NCBI GenBank assembly: GCA_937968015.1
Contig: CALBSO010000128.1
Location: 1 to 9,201, forward strand
DNA from: an uncultured Thermomicrobia bacterium
GTDB lineage: Bacteria; Chloroflexota; Chloroflexia; Thermomicrobiales; JALYUS01
Length of the DNA stretch: 9,201 bases
Direction of reading: 5' to 3'
Position 1 is the first letter of the stretch, and every line of letters begins with the position of its first letter. The notes beneath the pieces were generated by a model. The model made no database searches. It was not told the DNA's origin and saw nothing but the letters and a program-made list of their open reading frames with translations. This document shows positions 5,172 to 9,201 of the stretch, piece after piece. Position numbers and translations under genes: made by a program.

Positions 5172-7439
5172 ATGCAGCATCTCCGTGCGGTTTCACTTGC
5201 CGGGCCGTGGCGCTTCCGGGCCGATCCGGGCCGCCTCGGCGATCTCACGCCCGCGGATCTCGTGGAGTCGGCCAACGACGAGTGCGCGTTCCATCTGCCT
5301 GCCTACGATGACAGCGCATGGCAGACAATTCCCGTACCCGGCAACTGGCAGCAGTTCGGTTATGAGAACTTCAACGGCGTTGCCTGGTACCGCACCCACT
5401 TTGACCGGCCCGGGAGCCCTCTGGGCGGCACCCCGACTGACGGCGTCGTGCGGCTCCGCTTCGCGGGGGTGGATTACTACGCCGATGTCTGGCTGAACGG
5501 CTTCTACCTTGGCTCGCACGAGGGCTATTTCGCCCCCTTCACCTTCGATTGCACCCGCTGGCTCAGGGATGACAACGTGCTCGTCGTCCGCGTGGAAAGC
5601 CCGAACGATGTCTGCGTCACACACAAGCGCGAGCACGAGGAAAAGACGCTGATCAAAGGCGCGTTGCAGGATTGGGATGTGAACAACCTCGACGTGAACC
5701 CCGGCGGCATCTGGAGCGACGTGACGCTCCTCCTCTCCGGACCGCAGCACATCGCGGCGGTCCGCGCCGATGCTGACCTCGCCGCATATGCTGCCTCTGG
5801 TCGCGCCTCCCTCGCCGTACGCGTCACGCTCGTCAACACGCTCCCCGCCGCCGTGGATGCCCGTGTCCACCTCACGCTCGCGCCCGCCACCTTCGCGGGC
5901 GAGACGATCGAGGAGGAAGGGCGTATCCGTCTCCTGCCCGGCTCGAATGTCCACACCCTCTGGCTGCAAGTCCCCGATGCCCGCCTCTGGTGGACGTGGG
6001 ATCAGGGCAAGCCGGATTTGTATGCCCTCACCGTCGCTGTTGGTACGAGCGAGACGCCGAGCGACAGCGTGACCGAACGGATCGGGCTGCGCACCGTCGA
6101 GCGACGAGGCGACGGCTGGGCGACGTACCTTAACGGACGCCGCATTTTCTGGCGGGGCGCCAATTACCTCTCCGATCAACTACTCGGCGCAATGACGCCC
6201 GAGCGGTACGCGCAGGATGTCCGCCTCCTCAAGGAGGCGAACATGAACATGGTGCGCCCCTTCTGCGTCGTCGAGCACCCCGCTTTCTACGCGGCGTGCG
6301 ACGCGGCGGGCCTGCTCATCTATCAGGATTTCCCGATGCAATGGCGGATGTCGAATGACTCCGATCTCGTCCGGCGCGCGACGCGGCAGGCGGAGGAGAT
6401 GATCGCGCTGCTCGCCAACCACCCGTCCGTCTTCTGCTACTGTTACGGCTCGGAGCCGGGTGAAGCGAACTTTAAGAAACTCGGCATGGCCCTTGCCGCC
6501 ACGTCCCACGCCGCCGATCCGACGCGCATCGTCCAGCAGGCGAACGAATATCCCGGCCACTGGGAGATTATGGCGGAGCGCGAGCGATACGGCTGGCCGG
6601 TGGATATGCACTTTTACAGCGGCTGGTACAGCGACGCCTTCGGGGAACTCTACGACCTCAATCGCTATCCCACGGAACAGTTCGAGGTCGTCACCGAGTA
6701 CGGCGCACAGGCGCTCCCAACACAGGAGATGCTGCACGCGATCCTCCCACCGGAGCAGCGGGCCTGGCCGCCGACGTCGCGCGCCCTCCGCATCCTCAAA
6801 CACCATTGCATGCAGCCGGAGCCGCTCTTCCGCGCCGTGCCGGATGCAACGAGTTGGCAGGATTTGATCGCCAGGAGCCAGGCATACCAGGCGCTCGTTC
6901 TCAAGTTCCACACCGAGCACTACCGGCGGATGAAGTATGCACCCTGCAACGGCGCCTTGATGTTCACCTTCAATGACTGCTGGCCCGCCGTGACGTGGTC
7001 CGTCCTCGATTACGCTCGTCGCCCGAAGCAGGGTTACTACGCCGTGCAGCAGGCATTCGCGCCGCTCCATGTCATGCTGAACTGGACCGCGCCGCTCGCC
7101 GCGACGCTCGGCATGCCGTGGCATGCCGAGATCATCGTCGTCAATGATCTGCCGGAACCCTTCACCAGTCTCACCGTCGGCTGGCTCGTCCGGCACGACG
7201 CGACGGGCACGATCCTCGGCGAAGGCTCAGTCCCCTGCGACGTGGCGGCGGACTGCCCCGCGACGCCGATAGGCGCTCTCCCTCTGCACCCCTCGGCGGA
7301 TGCGCCCACCGGCCCCTGCACTATTGCCCTCCGCCTCACCGATGCAGATGGCGATATCCGCGCTACCAACGCCTACACCCTCACCCTCCGCGCCCCCTGG
7401 CAGACCACAACCAGTTCCCTCCGAACAGAAGGGAACTGA
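5172..7439 (+). CDS. Glycoside hydrolase family 2 enzyme (beta-mannosidase/beta-galactosidase-like)
   Basis: A 755-residue retaining glycosidase with the normal GH2 order: jelly-roll sugar-binding domain (about 8-185; VPGNW and WLNGFYLGSHEGYF), an immunoglobulin-like domain (about 190-310), a TIM-barrel catalytic domain (about 315-630), and a C-terminal beta-sandwich (about 640-745). The predicted acid/base is E428 in CYGSEPG and the predicted nucleophile is E509 in VVTEYGAQ. The NDCWPAVTWSVLDYARRPKQGYY block (601-623) is typical of GH2 beta-mannosidases and relatives. Unusually, the Asn before the acid/base Glu, a hallmark of this clan, is Ser (S427), and the usual aromatic W nearby is replaced. 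Substrate is therefore unclear. There is no signal peptide, so it acts in the cytoplasm on imported sugars, yet no transporter gene lies beside it. AGGAG lies 13 bases before the ATG, a rather long spacing. The next gene begins 32 bp downstream. Confidence 0.92.
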   Translation: MQHLRAVSLAGPWRFRADPGRLGDLTPADLVESANDECAFHLPAYDDSAWQTIPVPGNWQQFGYENFNGVAWYRTHFDRPGSPLGGTPTDGVVRLRFAGVDYYADVWLNGFYLGSHEGYFAPFTFDCTRWLRDDNVLVVRVESPNDVCVTHKREHEEKTLIKGALQDWDVNNLDVNPGGIWSDVTLLLSGPQHIAAVRADADLAAYAASGRASLAVRVTLVNTLPAAVDARVHLTLAPATFAGETIEEEGRIRLLPGSNVHTLWLQVPDARLWWTWDQGKPDLYALTVAVGTSETPSDSVTERIGLRTVERRGDGWATYLNGRRIFWRGANYLSDQLLGAMTPERYAQDVRLLKEANMNMVRPFCVVEHPAFYAACDAAGLLIYQDFPMQWRMSNDSDLVRRATRQAEEMIALLANHPSVFCYCYGSEPGEANFKKLGMALAATSHAADPTRIVQQANEYPGHWEIMAERERYGWPVDMHFYSGWYSDAFGELYDLNRYPTEQFEVVTEYGAQALPTQEMLHAILPPEQRAWPPTSRALRILKHHCMQPEPLFRAVPDATSWQDLIARSQAYQALVLKFHTEHYRRMKYAPCNGALMFTFNDCWPAVTWSVLDYARRPKQGYYAVQQAFAPLHVMLNWTAPLAATLGMPWHAEIIVVNDLPEPFTSLTVGWLVRHDATGTILGEGSVPCDVAADCPATPIGALPLHPSADAPTGPCTIALRLTDADGDIRATNAYTLTLRAPWQTTTSSLRTEGN
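7412..7438 (+). terminator. Perfect inverted repeat overlapping the GH2 stop codon
   Basis: The arms cagttccct (7412-7420) and agggaactg (7430-7438) pair perfectly over 9 bp around a 9-base loop. The right arm overlaps the TGA stop (7437-7439). No T-run follows. It lies only 34 bp before the dehydrogenase start, so it may be a weak terminator, an attenuating pause, or an mRNA processing and stability signal between the two genes. Confidence 0.5.
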
Positions 7440-7471
7440 TCTGATTCATCGGTTTCGACTGGAGACGGTAG

Positions 7472-8515
7472 ATGCGGACGGTGCGGGTGGCGCTGGTGGG
7501 ATTCGGGAATGTCGGGCAGGCGCTGGCGGATTTGCTCGAACAGCGGGCGGACGTGCTCTATCGCCGGTACCACCTCGACATCAGCGTGACGGGGATCGCC
7601 ACCGCACGGCATGGCACACTCATCGCGCCCGACGGGGCGGATTTAGCACAGACCGTCGCGGCGATCGAGGATGATCCAACGGCGCGGTTACCGGGCGCGT
7701 TGGCAGGCGATATCGCCGTACCTGCCTTCATCGCCACCGTGCCCGCCGACATCATCGTCGAACTCAGCCCCCTCGCGCCGGAGAGCGGCCAGCCCGCCCT
7801 CCGCCACTGTGAGACCGCGCTACGCAACGGCAAGCATGTCGTGACGGCGAATAAGGGGCCGGTCGCGTATGGCTACCGCCGCCTGCGCGATCTCGCCCGT
7901 GGGCAGCATCTCCAGTTTCGTTTCGAGTCGGCGGTAATGGATGGCGCGCCGATCTTCGCGCTCGTCGAGAAGGCGCTGCCCGCGACGAAAGTGCGCGGGT
8001 TCCGGGGCGTCATCAATAGCACGTCGAACCTCGTGCTGACGATGATGGCGGCAGGCCAGACACGTGCGGAGGCCGTCGCGGAGGCGCAACGGCTCGGTGT
8101 GGCGGAGGCCGACCCCTCCGACGACCTCGACGGCTGGGACGCGACAGTCAAGGTCTGCGCGCTGATGAATGCGCTGATGGACGCCGACGTGCGACCCGCG
8201 CAGATCGAGCGCACCGGCATCGGCGGTATCACGGTGGACGACCTCAACGCGGCGACAGCGGCGGGCGCGGCGATCAAACTGGTCGCCGAAGCGTGGGAAG
8301 CGCGCGATGGTACACCGCACGGCCGCGTCGCGCCGCAAACCCTGCCGCTCACCGATCCGCTCGCGACGCTGGCGGGCACATCGAATATGCTCATCCTCCG
8401 TACCGACACGATGGGCGATTTGGCAATCGGTGAATACGATGGCGGCACGCCACAGACCGCTTACGGTGTCCTCGCCGACATCCTCCACATCGCAGACGTG
8501 ATCCCGGTCGCGTAG
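7472..8515 (+). CDS. hom: Homoserine dehydrogenase, short form without ACT domain
   Basis: A 347-residue enzyme expected to interconvert aspartate semialdehyde and homoserine with NAD(P)H, the branch step to threonine, methionine and isoleucine. The Rossmann motif is GFGNVG (10-15). K128 in TANKGP is the conserved catalytic-site Lys. The substrate motif EADPSDDLDGWDATVK matches the yeast enzyme at a constant offset of four: E212, D223 and K227 correspond to yeast E208, D219 and K223. The dimerisation and NAD-site loop reads GVINSTSNLVL (179-189), with Ser where NGT is most common. The protein ends at the catalytic domain, so there is no C-terminal ACT domain for threonine feedback. The start ATG has GGAG 8 bases upstream. 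It follows the GH2 gene by 32 bp and may share its transcript, although no metabolic link is obvious. The symbol is by family and not by orthology. Confidence 0.9.
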   Translation: MRTVRVALVGFGNVGQALADLLEQRADVLYRRYHLDISVTGIATARHGTLIAPDGADLAQTVAAIEDDPTARLPGALAGDIAVPAFIATVPADIIVELSPLAPESGQPALRHCETALRNGKHVVTANKGPVAYGYRRLRDLARGQHLQFRFESAVMDGAPIFALVEKALPATKVRGFRGVINSTSNLVLTMMAAGQTRAEAVAEAQRLGVAEADPSDDLDGWDATVKVCALMNALMDADVRPAQIERTGIGGITVDDLNAATAAGAAIKLVAEAWEARDGTPHGRVAPQTLPLTDPLATLAGTSNMLILRTDTMGDLAIGEYDGGTPQTAYGVLADILHIADVIPVA

Positions 8516-8520
8516 GCTTT

Positions 8521-8557
8521 CCGCCTGCGCCAGCGATGCGCTCAGATCGTCAGGCGG
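8521..8557. terminator. Hairpin at the convergent gene junction
   Basis: ccgcctg (8521-8527) and caggcgg (8551-8557) form a perfect 7-bp stem around a 23-base loop, which itself contains agcg-atg-cgct. It starts 5 bp after the dehydrogenase stop, and its right arm lies in the last codons of the opposing gene. Only TTT precedes it, so it is at best a weak bidirectional terminator. Confidence 0.35.
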
Positions 8558-9042
8558 GCGTAACGGCTGCGATAGACGAGGAGCGGTTCGCCATCGTTCT
8601 CACCGAAGGCGAGCACTTCCCCGACGAAGATGCGATGGTCGCCGCCCGGATAGGTGGCGTGGAGGCGGCAATCGAACCAGGCGACGGCGGCGCGCAGGAG
8701 CGGCGCGCCCGTGATCGCCGTGCGGTACGGCACACCGCTGAACGTCGCGTTGACAAGCGGCGCGCGGTTGGCGAAGCGGTCCGCGAGAAACTCGTCATCC
8801 TCCGGCAGCACACTGACGGTGAACGTACCGCTTTCCTCAATCGTCGGGGCGAACGACGAGGTGGTAAGGATGCAGACGAGGACGAGCGGCGGCTCGAGTG
8901 AGACGAAGGAGAAACTGCTCGCCGTGATCCCTCGGTAGCCGAGCGTGCTCTGCGTCGCCACCACCGTGACGCCCGCCGCGAACCGCCCCGCCGCCCGCCC
9001 GAAGGCCTCCCTATCGAATTTCGCCGCATCTGTGGCATCCAT
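8542..9042 (-). CDS. Flavin reductase-like, FMN-binding split-barrel protein
   Basis: A 166-residue protein of the flavin reductase-like family (DIM6/NTAB; FMN-binding split barrel). Such proteins bind FMN and often reduce flavin with NAD(P)H to supply a partner monooxygenase. Typical blocks are FAAGVTVVAT (21-30), GITASSFSFVSLEPPLVLVC (38-57), the middle region with FLADRFA, and GDHRIFVGEV (134-143), where the HRIFVGEV strand is strongly conserved. Length matches the family. No signal peptide or extra domain is present. The start ATG at 9042 has only a weak GGAA upstream. No monooxygenase gene is visible here, so its partner, if any, is unknown. It converges on the dehydrogenase gene with 26 bp between stop codons, and its upstream side faces the window edge. 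Confidence 0.88.
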   Translation of the reverse strand: MDATDAAKFDREAFGRAAGRFAAGVTVVATQSTLGYRGITASSFSFVSLEPPLVLVCILTTSSFAPTIEESGTFTVSVLPEDDEFLADRFANRAPLVNATFSGVPYRTAITGAPLLRAAVAWFDCRLHATYPGGDHRIFVGEVLAFGENDGEPLLVYRSRYARLTI

Positions 9043-9101
9043 CGCGCTTCCGTTGTCGCCGATTATGCGATGTGTCGCGTCACCACTGTACAGGATGGTA
9101 G

Positions 9102-9130
9102 ATAATTTGTCCGCGCCTTCGTAGGGTCAA
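9102..9130 (-). promoter_or_regulatory. Candidate sigma-70-like promoter for the flavin reductase gene
   Basis: On the minus strand TTGACC (9125-9130, five of six matches) is followed after 17 bp by AATTAT (9102-9107, four of six). The start codon lies about 60 bp downstream. The -35 match and spacing are good; the -10 is modest. Confidence 0.4.
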
Positions 9131-9201
9131 ATGGAGCGAGCCGGGATGGACTTAGCCGTATGAGTCAGGGTCTTCCGCAATCGCGGTGATTATCAAGCAC
9201 C
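9131..9201. other. Right window edge, nothing recognised
   Basis: These last bases hold no credible reading frame, and I see no tRNA-like T-arm or strong hairpin. They are probably intergenic or the start of an unresolved neighbour. Confidence 0.4.

Noticed and set aside
5193..7196. Two long minus-strand open frames opposite the GH2 gene
   Set aside because: Both are antisense to a well-supported GH2 enzyme and show low-information Arg/Gly/Glu composition.
7820..8488. Minus-strand open frames opposite the homoserine dehydrogenase gene
   Set aside because: They are shadows of a gene whose catalytic residues align with the yeast enzyme.
9043..9201. Possible tRNA gene or partial gene at the right edge
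   Set aside because: No T-arm consensus, no cloverleaf pairing and no credible reading frame were found.
1..9201. CRISPR array, transposase, integrase, phage or defence genes
   Set aside because: No regularly spaced repeats, no terminal inverted repeats and no such protein motifs were seen. All eight genes look like ordinary chromosomal genes of similar base composition.

Overview
The window is about 9.2 kb of GC-rich bacterial chromosome (roughly 60-65% G+C by eye) with eight credible protein genes, tight spacing and no detectable RNA genes, CRISPR array or mobile element. Taxonomy is inferred. The high G+C, the lipoprotein HtrA-type protease on a long Ala/Thr/Ser linker, the DivIVA-like protein and the GH2 enzyme would fit a Gram-positive or monoderm-like lineage such as Chloroflexota (Thermomicrobia-like) or an actinobacterium. 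No single gene proves this.

Left block, minus strand, positions 83-4970, read from right to left. It starts with a coiled-coil protein whose N-terminus matches the DivIVA membrane-binding signature (4185-4970). Next are an exported lipoprotein trypsin-like/PDZ serine protease of the HtrA/DegP type (2721-4007) and a small four-helix membrane protein of unknown function with a His-rich motif and an acidic motif (2043-2570). Last come a divergent Nramp-family metal transporter (448-1869) and a PRC-barrel protein (83-433). The last two are translationally coupled: the transporter's TAA stop is part of the next gene's Shine-Dalgarno sequence. A strong GC-rich hairpin lies between the protease and the small membrane protein.

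Centre and right. A 201-bp divergent intergenic region (4971-5171) carries an AT-rich patch, candidate promoters for both directions and a near-perfect 14-bp palindrome. To its right, on the plus strand, are a GH2 glycosidase (5172-7439) with an unusual acid/base motif and a homoserine dehydrogenase without an ACT domain (7472-8515). A 9-bp perfect inverted repeat overlaps the GH2 stop codon. The dehydrogenase converges on a minus-strand flavin-reductase-like protein (8542-9042), with a small hairpin at the junction.

The genes do not form one obvious pathway. The left block is cell-envelope and metal related: polar scaffold, envelope protease, membrane protein, metal transporter. The right block is cytoplasmic metabolism. 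I see no convincing new multi-gene system. The points most worth following are the altered metal-site motifs of the Nramp protein coupled to a PRC-barrel partner, the uncharacterised HxHH/LTLDEF membrane protein, the GH2 site in which Ser replaces the usual Asn, and the palindrome in the divergent promoter region.
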